This document shows, piece by piece, positions 34,089 through 41,351 of a stretch of DNA of 45,265 bases (its first letter is position 1; each line of letters starts with the position of its first letter). The stretch is from an uncultured Coriobacteriaceae bacterium (GTDB lineage: Bacteria > Actinomycetota > Coriobacteriia > Coriobacteriales > Eggerthellaceae): the NCBI GenBank assembly GCA_949294735.1, contig CASFII010000004.1, positions 1 through 45,265 of the forward strand, given 5' to 3'. The notes beneath the pieces were generated by a model, which was given only the letters and a program-made list of their open reading frames with translations, was not told the DNA's origin and ran no database searches. Made by a program: the position numbers and the translations under genes.

Positions 34089-34212
34089 GTGGTGGAGCCT
34101 AGGGGGATCGACAATCCGCTCCCTTGCGGTCGCGTATTTCTTACGTCGGGCTTCGCCCTCCTTATTGAACAGCCCGCTGGGCTGTTCAACCCTCACGGGG
34201 TTCGATCCCCCT
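34089..34212. repeat. partial tRNA-Ala copy fused to a palindromic element
   Basis: 34089-34111 repeats 23 bp of the adjacent tRNA-Ala gene exactly (34269-34291, a 180-bp shift), covering CCA, the 3' acceptor strand and the T-loop half. At the other end GGGGTTCGATCCCCCT (34197-34212) is the T-arm in inverted orientation, so 34101-34111 and 34202-34212 are an inverted repeat. Between them are GGGC/GCCC (34148-34158) and an 11-bp hairpin with loop GCT (34165-34189). It has no coding content. Confidence 0.85.
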
Positions 34213-34229
34213 TTACTTTGCTGTCATAA

Positions 34230-34262
34230 AAACAAAAACGCGAGCGTTAACCGCTCGCGAGA
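34230..34262 (-). terminator. terminator of tRNA-Ala
   Basis: CGCGAGCG (34239-34246) and CGCTCGCG (34252-34259) form a perfect stem with loop TTAAC. On the minus strand it is followed by TTTTTGTTTTTAT, just downstream of the tRNA 3' end. Confidence 0.93.
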
Positions 34263-34269
34263 TTTTTAG

Positions 34270-34345
34270 TGGTGGAGCCTAGGGGGATCGAACCCCTGAC
34301 CTCATGGCTGCCAGCCATGCGCTCTCCCAGCTGAGCTAAGGCCCC
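34270..34345 (-). tRNA. tRNA-Ala (anticodon GGC), CCA encoded
   Basis: The 76-nt minus-strand sequence folds as a complete tRNA: acceptor GGGGCCT with AGGCTCC (one G-U pair), D-arm GCTCAGCTGGGAGAGC, anticodon stem CATGG/CCATG with loop CTGGCAG giving anticodon GGC, and T-arm AGGGG-TTCGATC-CCCCT. CCA is encoded at the 3' end. A promoter and a terminator flank it closely. Confidence 0.97.
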
Positions 34346-34362
34346 GAAAAAATGCAAGGGCT

Positions 34363-34390
34363 ACTATACCACAAGCGCGCCTATCTTCAA
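34363..34390 (-). promoter_or_regulatory. promoter of tRNA-Ala
   Basis: On the minus strand -35 TTGAAG (34385-34390), 16-bp spacer, extended -10 TGG-TATAGT (34363-34371). The start would be about 10 nt before the mature tRNA 5' end. Confidence 0.65.
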
Positions 34391-34449
34391 CAAATTTTTT
34401 CGTTTATGAAGAAATTGATGCGCAACGCTGCCCTTTAAACACGGTAGCC

Positions 34450-35304
34450 TTACGGCTTTGGCACGACCACCGTGGGAACATTGGGGCTCAAAAGTACGTT
34501 GTGCGTAACCGAACCAAACACAGCACGACCTAAAGCAGAACGTCCGTGAGTACCCAGCACCAGCAGCTTGCGCTTAGCACCATATGTAATCAAAACCTTG
34601 GTCGGCGAAGATCCTTCGATTGTCTTGCCTGTTACTACCAAATCAGGATAAGCCGCTTTAAGAGAATCTATATGGGCATTAATCTTAAGTTGGAATTGCT
34701 CCCCTACTGGACCCAGTCCGCCACCCAAAGATTCTGCGGTTCTAGAAATACCAGCTGGCAAACCCCAGGCAGAAACTAGTTCTAGAGGCTGATTTAAGGC
34801 AAGAGCTTCTTTAACAGCAAAAGCAATAGCACCTTCATCAGAATCATCAGGCCCAATACCTACCACAATGCCAGACCCCTGGTCTTTGTAATCCCATGTT
34901 TCTGGAATGACCACCGTGGGAACAGACGCAGTGATAGAAAGCTTGAGGCCTTTAGTGCCGCCTAACATTTCACTAATTTTTGCATTTTGGCGAGCGCCCA
35001 AAACCACCATGTCGTAGCTTTCAGACACGTCCGCCAATGCTTCCAAAATACCTTCGTCGTGAACAATCCAGTCTACTTCGATATTTTCGAAGTCTTCACT
35101 TATCTTTTGGGCAATGTCTCTGAGTTTGTTTTCGACCGTTTCGCGAATGCTATCAACTTCTGCGCCAAAAGCCTTAGCGGAATCCAAGGCAACTGCCGTG
35201 AGCAGCGTTACTTGAGATGAAGTCCTTCGAGCACGCAGAGCAGCCCATTCAATTGCCTTGACACCTCGTTCAGTGCCGTCAACACCAACCAGAATTCTTG
35301 CCAC
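34450..35304 (-). CDS. tandem universal stress protein (UspA-type)
   Basis: The 284-residue protein contains two Usp domains in tandem (about 1-138 and 145-284). Domain 1 opens ARILVGVDGTERGVKAIEWAA. Its nucleotide loop, LGARQNAKISEMLGG, deviates from the ATP-binding consensus. Domain 2 opens GIVVGIGPDDSDEGAIAFA and has the intact G-2x-G-9x-G-S loop in GTHGRSALGRAVFGSVT, so it probably binds ATP. The start is a GTG at 35304 with GGGGG about 8 nt upstream. It lies downstream of the PiT gene and its small membrane partner on the same strand, with a 101-bp gap that has no clear terminator, so it may belong to that transcript. Confidence 0.93.
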   Translation of the reverse strand: MARILVGVDGTERGVKAIEWAALRARRTSSQVTLLTAVALDSAKAFGAEVDSIRETVENKLRDIAQKISEDFENIEVDWIVHDEGILEALADVSESYDMVVLGARQNAKISEMLGGTKGLKLSITASVPTVVIPETWDYKDQGSGIVVGIGPDDSDEGAIAFAVKEALALNQPLELVSAWGLPAGISRTAESLGGGLGPVGEQFQLKINAHIDSLKAAYPDLVVTGKTIEGSSPTKVLITYGAKRKLLVLGTHGRSALGRAVFGSVTHNVLLSPNVPTVVVPKP

Positions 35305-35405
35305 GAATAAACCCCCTGCTCGTTCAGAACAACGAAAATACCTTAATAAAATGCAGAAAGCTCACAGGATTCATGAACGCTTTCTTTGATTTTCCTGATT
35401 ATTTC

Positions 35406-35633
35406 TTAATGGAAAACAGGAATCATCAACCACAGAGCAAACAATACCACAGCTACACAAGCTGCAAAACAACCTATTGAAGCAACTCGAGCAACAATTG
35501 CGCCGCCTTCGGTGCCCTTTTCCCATAGGCGCAAACCTGTTGCGTAGAGCGTTGCAATCAAACCTGCAACTATAACCGCCGTGAGCAGCACTGTGATAAA
35601 ACCCGTGGCTTCTTGCATGATGAGTTCTTGCAT
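35406..35633 (-). CDS. small two-helix membrane protein next to the PiT transporter
   Basis: The 75-residue protein has two hydrophobic segments, about residues 11-35 (TGFITVLLTAVIVAGLIATLYATGL) and 46-72 (VARVASIGCFAACVAVVLFALWLMI), joined by a short charged turn WEKGTEGGA. It starts 22 bp after the PiT stop codon, with GAAGGAG 7 nt before its ATG, so it is almost certainly co-transcribed with the transporter. PiT genes often have a PhoU-like DUF47 partner; here the neighbour is this membrane protein. No family was recognised and the role is unknown. Confidence 0.82.
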   Translation of the reverse strand: MQELIMQEATGFITVLLTAVIVAGLIATLYATGLRLWEKGTEGGAIVARVASIGCFAACVAVVLFALWLMIPVFH

Positions 35634-35654
35634 TGCCTTACTCCTTCGCCGCTC

Positions 35655-36917
35655 TTAAGCCGCAGCCGTTGCGGTAGAAAAGTCGTTTCCTGAGCCTCCG
35701 CCTGAGTGAGATCCAGGACTCGAAGTGGATCCAGGATTTGAACCAGAACCAGAAGTGGGTCCATCAGAATGGGAGCCAGAATCGGAAGCGGCGTTGATTT
35801 TTACGTCAGCTCGTTCGTTAACATTCATGGCATTAACGGGATTTCGACGAGAAAGCCTAAAGATAATAAAGCCAACAACCAAACCCATCAGCACAATAAA
35901 GATGGTGCCTGCCGTACCAAAACGGGTAAACAGGCAGGTGAAAGCACCAATCAAGCCAGCTGCTGGGAAGGTTACAATCCAAGCAATAACCATACGCTTG
36001 GCAACAGACCAGTTTACTTCGTTCCCTTTGGTGCCCAGGCCTGTACCAATGATGGAACCAGAACATACCTGCGTGGTAGACAGCGCAAAGCCAAGGTGAG
36101 AAGAAACCAGAATAGTGGTTGCAGAGCTTGCTTCAGCTGCAAAGCCCTGAGGCGTATTGATTTCGGTCAAACCTTTGCCCAGTGTGCGGATAACGCGCCA
36201 ACCACCCATGTAGGTACCTAACGCAATAGTGAAACCGCAGACTGCAACAACCCACAGTTCAGGGCTTGAGCCTGGAGTCTGCATGCCAACAGCGACCAGC
36301 GTAAGGGTGATGATACCCATGGTTTTTTGGGCGTCGTTCGTACCGTGCGAAAGAGCTACTAAACAAGCGGTAACAGTTTGCCCATGACGGAAACCAGATT
36401 CAATCTTTTCAGGGTTCATTCCCTTGGTGATTAGCGCTATAAGCTTCGTTGCGGTATAGGCAGCCAAGCCAGCAACAATTACAGAAATAACCGAAGGCAG
36501 AATAATTTTGGTAACTACCGCACCGAAGTTTACGCCCGCAACACCTGCGCCAACGATAACAGCGCCTACCAAACCGCCAAATAACGCATGAGACGAACTA
36601 GAGGGCAAACCCACCAGCCAGGTCAGCAGATTCCAAAGAATGGCACCTATCAAGCCCGCAAGAATGAATTCCGGGGCTATGGTTACCACATCTTCGTTAA
36701 TCAACCCCCCTGAAATCGTTTTTGCTACCTCTACCGACAAAAATGCGCCAATGAGATTCAAAATACCTGCAGCAGCAACTGCCGTTTTGGGCTTTAAAGC
36801 ACCAGTTGCAATTGAGGTTGCCATTGCATTAGCCGTGTCATGAAAGCCATTCGTAAAGTCGAATATCAAAGCAACGATGATGACAAGTCCGACAACGATA
36901 AGAGTGCCTAACTCCAT
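35655..36917 (-). CDS. inorganic phosphate transporter, PiT family
   Basis: The 420-residue membrane protein imports phosphate, normally with protons or as a metal-phosphate complex. The two PiT signature repeats are clear: FDFTNGFHDTANAMATSI near residues 19-36 and LVALSHGTNDAQKTMGII near 186-203. About ten to twelve hydrophobic segments are present. The last 55 residues are an unusual Ser/Gly-rich low-complexity tail (for example SDSGSHSDGPTSGSGS). The ribosome site before the ATG is moderate (AAGGGAA). A five-unit 11-bp-period repeat and a perfect TATAAT lie upstream, suggesting Pho-type activation. A two-helix membrane protein gene follows. Confidence 0.95.
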   Translation of the reverse strand: MELGTLIVVGLVIIVALIFDFTNGFHDTANAMATSIATGALKPKTAVAAAGILNLIGAFLSVEVAKTISGGLINEDVVTIAPEFILAGLIGAILWNLLTWLVGLPSSSSHALFGGLVGAVIVGAGVAGVNFGAVVTKIILPSVISVIVAGLAAYTATKLIALITKGMNPEKIESGFRHGQTVTACLVALSHGTNDAQKTMGIITLTLVAVGMQTPGSSPELWVVAVCGFTIALGTYMGGWRVIRTLGKGLTEINTPQGFAAEASSATTILVSSHLGFALSTTQVCSGSIIGTGLGTKGNEVNWSVAKRMVIAWIVTFPAAGLIGAFTCLFTRFGTAGTIFIVLMGLVVGFIIFRLSRRNPVNAMNVNERADVKINAASDSGSHSDGPTSGSGSNPGSTSSPGSHSGGGSGNDFSTATAAA

Positions 36918-36948
36918 TGTTCGTTCGGTTCCCTTCCTTTAGGAAAAA

Positions 36949-36972
36949 TTGCATAGGTATGCCTTTGCATAG
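36949..36972. repeat. short direct repeat in the PiT 5' leader
   Basis: TTGCATAG occurs at 36949-36956 and at 36965-36972, 16 bp apart, between the -10 box and the PiT start codon. It may be an operator or chance. Confidence 0.4.
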
Positions 36973-36975
36973 CCG

Positions 36976-37034
36976 ATTATATTCTGAAGACGCACTGTCC
37001 GAGTTCTGTAAGAGAATTGTCAAATCTATGTAAA
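36976..37034 (-). promoter_or_regulatory. PiT promoter with a five-unit Pho-box-like array
   Basis: On the minus strand five hexamers lie at an exact 11-bp period: TTTACA (37029-37034), TTGACA (37018-37023), CTTACA (37007-37012), CGGACA (36996-37001) and TCTTCA (36985-36990). Three bases later comes a perfect -10 TATAAT (36976-36981). There is no -35 at 16-18 bp, as expected for an activator-dependent promoter. TTNACA direct repeats at 11 bp are the known binding pattern of PhoP/PhoB. Confidence 0.65.
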
Positions 37035-37353
37035 GTCTTATTGGAATATACGTTTTCCTGTAAAAACTTGCGTTTCTTAAAGGGTTTAACGTTTTGAACC
37101 TGTAAATAATTGTTCGTAACTTTAACAAATTTTTACGCAAAGTGGCTCGTTTTGTAAAGCTAAGACAACAGAGCAAGCTAAATGCCGTCAACGCGAAAAA
37201 AGACCGCCCGAAACGAGCGGTCTTTAATGAACAGTACATGAACACTCTTAAGTTGTATAAGCCCTCAAATTAAAACTAGCTTTACTTCCAAAACCCTTGC
37301 GTTCAGCCGGATTGTTAAGCCAGAACCCTAAAGCAGATTACTAAACCTGTTGA
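37035..37353. other. AT-rich gap between PiT promoter and an unknown gene
   Basis: No gene is seen. Apart from a terminator at 37194-37228, it contains several scattered TGTAAA words (37059, 37101 and 37155 regions) that resemble the hexamers of the Pho-box array but are not in its 11-bp phase. Confidence 0.4.
37194..37228 (-). terminator. terminator downstream of the 100-residue unknown gene
   Basis: AAAGACCGC (37199-37207) and GCGGTCTTT (37217-37225) form a stem with a Cys-like CCGAAACGA loop region. On the minus strand TTTTTTCGCG ends the stem. It lies about 125 bp after the stop of the gene at 37354-37656. Confidence 0.8.
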
Positions 37354-37656
37354 TTAAGCCTCTGGTTTTTCGGAAGCATAGAAGGTTGCTTCTTCAAACA
37401 AATCCTTGATAGCCTTGCCGTCTTTAAAGGGAAGCTCCAAAAATTCGCTGATAGTGGGAACCAGTTCGCTGCAGTCTACGTAATGGCCTTTTTCGTTAAA
37501 CTTCGTGGTGTCCTGAACACGCCAATAGCGGTCATTTACGTCAGTTAAGTAGTACGTTGAGCCCTCTACTTCCATATACACCGAATGGTAAGTGTGCAAA
37601 TACGTCGGTAATTCCTCGTAAGACAGCTCCAACGCCTCAGCAGCTTTTGTACCCAT
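37354..37656 (-). CDS. conserved-looking hypothetical protein, 100 residues
   Basis: The ATG at 37656 follows AAAGGAG at 7 nt, giving 100 residues; the upstream extension of the frame to 37782 is not supported by a ribosome site. The protein is acidic, soluble and aromatic-rich (YLHTYHSVYMEVEGSTYYLTDVNDRYWRVQD), with no signal sequence or membrane helix. The beta-type pattern in the middle followed by a helical end suggests a small globular fold. TGCTATTAT at 37694-37702 is a likely extended -10. No family was recognised. It stands alone between the U32 gene and the PiT gene. Confidence 0.75.
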   Translation of the reverse strand: MGTKAAEALELSYEELPTYLHTYHSVYMEVEGSTYYLTDVNDRYWRVQDTTKFNEKGHYVDCSELVPTISEFLELPFKDGKAIKDLFEEATFYASEKPEA

Positions 37657-37854
37657 AATGCAGCTCCTTTCTATCGGAAAAACCTGTGGTTCCATAATAG
37701 CAAGAAGTACTGCTACTTTGGGTGGCAAGTTTGCAGAAGTGAAAGAAAATTTGCGGAATGTACTGCGAAAAGTTAGAAACATTCACCTGCATTCAAAGCT
37801 ATTGAATAGCACCCTTACGCAGTCAAAGTTTTCATTCTTCGAAATAATTAAGAA

Positions 37855-39129
37855 TTACTCGTGGCGAGCACTGCGGCGGAAGCGACGGGCACGTAAAAAT
37901 GTTCCTTCTTCCAAGGGTTCGTCGGTGAAGAAAGAATATCGTGCGCAGGAGCGATTTGCTGCTGGCACAGGTACTGGCTTTGGATGAGGCTCAGATTCAG
38001 TAGGTTCTGGATACCACGTAAGGTTGCGCACGGTAACCGGAAGCACTGCTCGACGCGGCATTAAAACTTCCAGATCTTCCCCTTCGTCAAATCTATTGCG
38101 ACAGCGAAAATAGCTCCGCCACTTGCCTGCAACTTCATCAAATTCGCTTCCCTCAACATCAGCTACGTGCAGTGCGTTTTGTTCATAGCCGTCATAATCG
38201 GGTGCTTGCTCAGCTTCCCCAAAATAAAACCCAGTGGAATAGGGACGGTGCGAAATACTTTCCAGCTCTGCCTCCAGCTCTTTGGCTGGAACCCCATCAA
38301 GAACTTGCCGATAGGCGTTCACTACCGTTGCCACATAAAACGCTTTTTTGTTGCGCCCTTCAATTTTGATGGAATGAACGCCCACATCTGCTAGTTCTCG
38401 CAGATAAGCCAGCATATTCAAGTCTTTCGCATTCATGATATAAGCACCATGCGCATCTTCTTCGACGGGGAAATGCATACCAGGGCGCTTTTCTTCTTCC
38501 AGCGTATAATGCCACCGGCATGGCTGCGTGCAGTGACCCTTGTTGCCTGAACGCCCTGTAAGATATGAAGAAATCAAGCAACGTCCTGACACCGCCATAC
38601 ACATAGCGCCATGTACAAACGCCTCTATTTCCATGTCTTTCGGCATGGAGGCACGCATGTCCGCAATGTCTGCAAGGCTCATTTCTCGCGCGCACACCAC
38701 ACGGCTTGCACCCAGCTCATACCATGCGCGTGCGGCCTCGGCGTTTGCCACAGAAGCCTGCGTACTAACGTGAAGCGCTACACCCGGCGCATATTTGCGC
38801 GAAAGCAAAGCAGCGCCCAAGTCTCCAATAATGAAAGCGTCTACGCCTGCTTCCGCAAGCGCCTCAAAATAGGGAGGCAGTTCGGATAAATCTGATTGCT
38901 GCATTAAAACATTGCAGGTCACATGAACTTTCACACCTGCTTCATGCGCAATAGCAACCGCACCAGGGATATCTTCAAGGGCAAAATTAGACGCGCGAGC
39001 GCGCATGCCAAATTTATCTGAAGCCAAATACACTGCATCAGCACCATAGCGAATCGCAGCACGAAGCTGCTCCATGCCACCAGCTGGAGCTAAGAGTTCA
39101 GGAATATTGATTCTTTCAAGTTCGGGCAT
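37855..39129 (-). CDS. U32 peptidase-family protein, TrhP/YegQ-like tRNA hydroxylase
   Basis: The protein has about 424 residues from the ATG at 39129; a TTG at 39141 is less likely. It begins IPELLAPAGGMEQLRAAIRYGADAVYL, the family start. The U32 signature EAFVHGAMCMAVSGRCLISS is followed by YLTGRSGNKGHCTQPCRW, giving a conserved Cys cluster. The central IKIEGRNKKAFYVATVVNAYR and the C-terminal RSARHE tail fit TrhP-type proteins, which make 5-hydroxyuridine at the tRNA wobble base using prephenate. A protease role is the older annotation. It follows cysS by about 83 bp on the same strand. It is the second U32 gene in the window, shorter than the one at 1744-4353. Confidence 0.88.
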   Translation of the reverse strand: MPELERINIPELLAPAGGMEQLRAAIRYGADAVYLASDKFGMRARASNFALEDIPGAVAIAHEAGVKVHVTCNVLMQQSDLSELPPYFEALAEAGVDAFIIGDLGAALLSRKYAPGVALHVSTQASVANAEAARAWYELGASRVVCAREMSLADIADMRASMPKDMEIEAFVHGAMCMAVSGRCLISSYLTGRSGNKGHCTQPCRWHYTLEEEKRPGMHFPVEEDAHGAYIMNAKDLNMLAYLRELADVGVHSIKIEGRNKKAFYVATVVNAYRQVLDGVPAKELEAELESISHRPYSTGFYFGEAEQAPDYDGYEQNALHVADVEGSEFDEVAGKWRSYFRCRNRFDEGEDLEVLMPRRAVLPVTVRNLTWYPEPTESEPHPKPVPVPAANRSCARYSFFTDEPLEEGTFLRARRFRRSARHE

Positions 39130-39212
39130 AGTACCGCACAAAACCTATCGGGACACTTCTTTAAGGTGCAATCCTGGAGCTAAAGAGGAGCTCTTTTTGC
39201 CGCAGGATCAGA

Positions 39213-40718
39213 TTACTTTTTCACCACACGCTGACCTTGAGGTGTGTCTTCAATAGCAAACCCAATTTGAGCTAGCCCGTTACGCACCGCATCCGCTACT
39301 GCCCAGTTTTTAGCTGCACGAGCTTCGGTCCTGGCCGTCAACAGGGCATCCATTGCTTCGTTTGCGTTCGTTCCCTCAAAGCCTAAAACTTCCGCGGCCA
39401 AAGTAACTACTTCAGCAGGATATGTTTCGCCTTTTTCAGAGTTTGCGCCAGAAACATCAATGCCAAAAACTCCCATGAGCTCAACAAGAAGCTCTTTAGC
39501 TGCTTCGAGCAGTTTAACGTCCTCTTTATTGGCGGTTTCGTTCGTAAGAAGCGCATTCATTTCGTTTACAAATGAGAACACTTCGCCCAAAGCCGCAGGA
39601 GCATTGAAGTCATCATCCATAGCTACTACGAATTCCACGCGAATAGCTTTGAGATGGCGGATGAACGCCAGCCCGTCTTCTATCAGCTGAGGAGCTTCAG
39701 CGGAAGCATTTTCGATTGCCCAATCAATAGTACGCACAGCGTTTTCAATACGCGTGAGTGCGGCATCTGCCTCCGCAAGACGTGCGTCAGAAAAGTCCAG
39801 CGGGCTTCGATAATGGGTTTGCAGCATAAGCATGCGCAAGGCTTCAGGACGGCACTTTTCCAATACATCATGAAGCAACATGAAATTACCCAGGGACTTG
39901 CTCATCTTTTCAGAATTAATTTGCAGCATGCCAGAGTGTAGCCAATAGTTTGCAAAGGTGCAGCCACACGCCGCTTCACTTTGAGCACGTTCGTTTTCGT
40001 GATGTGGAAATACCAGGTCTGCACCGCCACCGTGAATGTCAAAAGGCAGCCCTAAGTATTTGCGCGACATAGCGGAACACTCAATGTGCCAACCTGGGCG
40101 ACCTTCACCCCACGGAGAAGTCCACGAAGGTTCGCCTGGCTTAGCTGCTTTCCACAGCGCAAAGTCCAGCGGGTCCTGCTTGCGGTCTTCAAGGCCTTGC
40201 CCGTCGGAGCGCAGTTCACGGTGACCCGCTTCCATGTCGTCGATATTACGACCAGAAAGCTCACCATAGGCAGGATAAGAGCGGACTGAAAAATACACAT
40301 CGCCGTCGGCAACATAAGCATGTCCACCATCTATGAGTTCCTGAATGAGCTTGATCATTTCAGGAATCTCTTCAGTTGCCTTCGGACGAATGTCGGGGTC
40401 AAGCACACCCGCAGCATGCATGTCGTTGATAAATGCTTCGGTGTACTCAGCAGCAACTTCAGCTGCCGTACGCCCCTCTTCGGCAGCGCGAGCAATAATC
40501 TTGTCGTCAACGTCGGTGACGTTTTGAACAAAGGTTACTTCGAAACCTCGCCACATAAAGTAACGACGAATCATGTCAAACGAAATAAAGGTACGCGCAT
40601 TGCCAATGTGAATGCGGTTATACACCGTCGGGCCGCACACATACATGCCAATTCTGCCCAGTTCTTTTGATTCGAACTTTACCTTTGCACGTTCTTTAGT
40701 GTTGTAAACCTTAATCAT
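39213..40718 (-). CDS. cysS: cysteinyl-tRNA synthetase
   Basis: This class I synthetase charges tRNA-Cys. Its 501-residue length is slightly above the usual 460. The zinc ligand C28 lies in YVCGPTVYN, HIGN is at residues 37-40, further zinc positions are in WHIECSAMS and PHHENERAQSEA, and KMSKS is intact in NSEKMSKSLGNF. The C-terminal 130 residues form the DALR-type helical domain. GGCGGA precedes the ATG. It follows ispF by 132 bp on the same strand, an arrangement common in actinobacteria, and has its own promoter with a palindromic spacer at 40791-40820. A U32 gene follows. Confidence 0.97.
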   Translation of the reverse strand: MIKVYNTKERAKVKFESKELGRIGMYVCGPTVYNRIHIGNARTFISFDMIRRYFMWRGFEVTFVQNVTDVDDKIIARAAEEGRTAAEVAAEYTEAFINDMHAAGVLDPDIRPKATEEIPEMIKLIQELIDGGHAYVADGDVYFSVRSYPAYGELSGRNIDDMEAGHRELRSDGQGLEDRKQDPLDFALWKAAKPGEPSWTSPWGEGRPGWHIECSAMSRKYLGLPFDIHGGGADLVFPHHENERAQSEAACGCTFANYWLHSGMLQINSEKMSKSLGNFMLLHDVLEKCRPEALRMLMLQTHYRSPLDFSDARLAEADAALTRIENAVRTIDWAIENASAEAPQLIEDGLAFIRHLKAIRVEFVVAMDDDFNAPAALGEVFSFVNEMNALLTNETANKEDVKLLEAAKELLVELMGVFGIDVSGANSEKGETYPAEVVTLAAEVLGFEGTNANEAMDALLTARTEARAAKNWAVADAVRNGLAQIGFAIEDTPQGQRVVKK

Positions 40719-40790
40719 GAAATCCGCCTTATTTCAAATAACACACAGCGTCTGCTACGAAACAATAATTACTCTTTGTGGGCAGGGGCA

Positions 40791-40820
40791 ATTATAGCGA
40801 AGTGCACAGCACTTATAAGC
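40791..40820 (-). promoter_or_regulatory. cysS promoter with a palindrome in the spacer
   Basis: On the minus strand a perfect -10 TATAAT (40791-40796) is preceded by a 16-bp spacer and TTATAA. The spacer contains AAGTGC-TGT-GCACTT (forward 40800-40814), a 15-bp palindrome that could be a repressor site. The leader to the cysS ATG would be about 65 nt. Confidence 0.5.
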
Positions 40821-40850
40821 AACCATACCTTGAATCTTTAGGGGATGCCT

Positions 40851-41348
40851 TTAATCTTCTTTGTAAAGCAGAGCGACTGCCGTTGCCGAAATGCCTTCTT
40901 CTCGGCCTTCAAAACCCAAATGCTCAGTAGTGGTTGCTTTGACACCTATGTTTTCTACGGGAATACCCATAGCCTTTGCAAGGTTTTGGCGCATTGCTTC
41001 TCTGTGTGGCGAAAGCTTAGGAGCCTGTGCCGCAATAACAGAGTCTACATCTAAGATAACATAGCCTTCTTCACGTACCTTGTTGGCAACTGCAGCCAAA
41101 AGCACCAGTGAATCAGCGCCTGCGTAAGCAGGATCAGTGTCAGGAAAAAGCTTTCCTATATCTCCCCCACGAATGCCACCCAAAAGCGCATCTGCTATGG
41201 CATGAGCCAACACGTCGGCATCGGAATGGCCCAAAAGACCCTTAGTATGAGGAATGTCGACCCCACCCAGAATAAGTTTTCGACCTTCCGCAAAGGCATG
41301 GACATCATATCCCTGCCCGATGCGCATGTTTTGCATTTTGAATTCCAT
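40851..41348 (-). CDS. ispF: 2-C-methyl-D-erythritol 2,4-cyclodiphosphate synthase
   Basis: IspF cyclises the CDP-methylerythritol phosphate intermediate in the non-mevalonate isoprenoid pathway. The 165-residue protein has the metal ligands D15 and H17 in GYDVHAF and H49 in [11 protein letters not shown], the [17 protein letters not shown] segment, and [17 protein letters not shown] near the end. AAGGA lies about 8 nt before the ATG, inside the end of ispD. The gap to ispD is three bases, so the two are translationally coupled. Confidence 0.97.
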   Translation of the reverse strand: MEFKMQNMRIGQGYDVHAFAEGRKLILGGVDIPHTKGLLGHSDADVLAHAIADALLGGIRGGDIGKLFPDTDPAYAGADSLVLLAAVANKVREEGYVILDVDSVIAAQAPKLSPHREAMRQNLAKAMGIPVENIGVKATTTEHLGFEGREEGISATAVALLYKED

Positions 41349-41351
41349 AAC

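Noticed and set aside
34089..34291. Interpretation of the tRNA direct repeat as attL/attR of a present integrated element
   Set aside because: Only about 157 bp lies between the repeats and there is no integrase or cargo, so no intact element exists here; it is kept only as a scar or repeat hypothesis.
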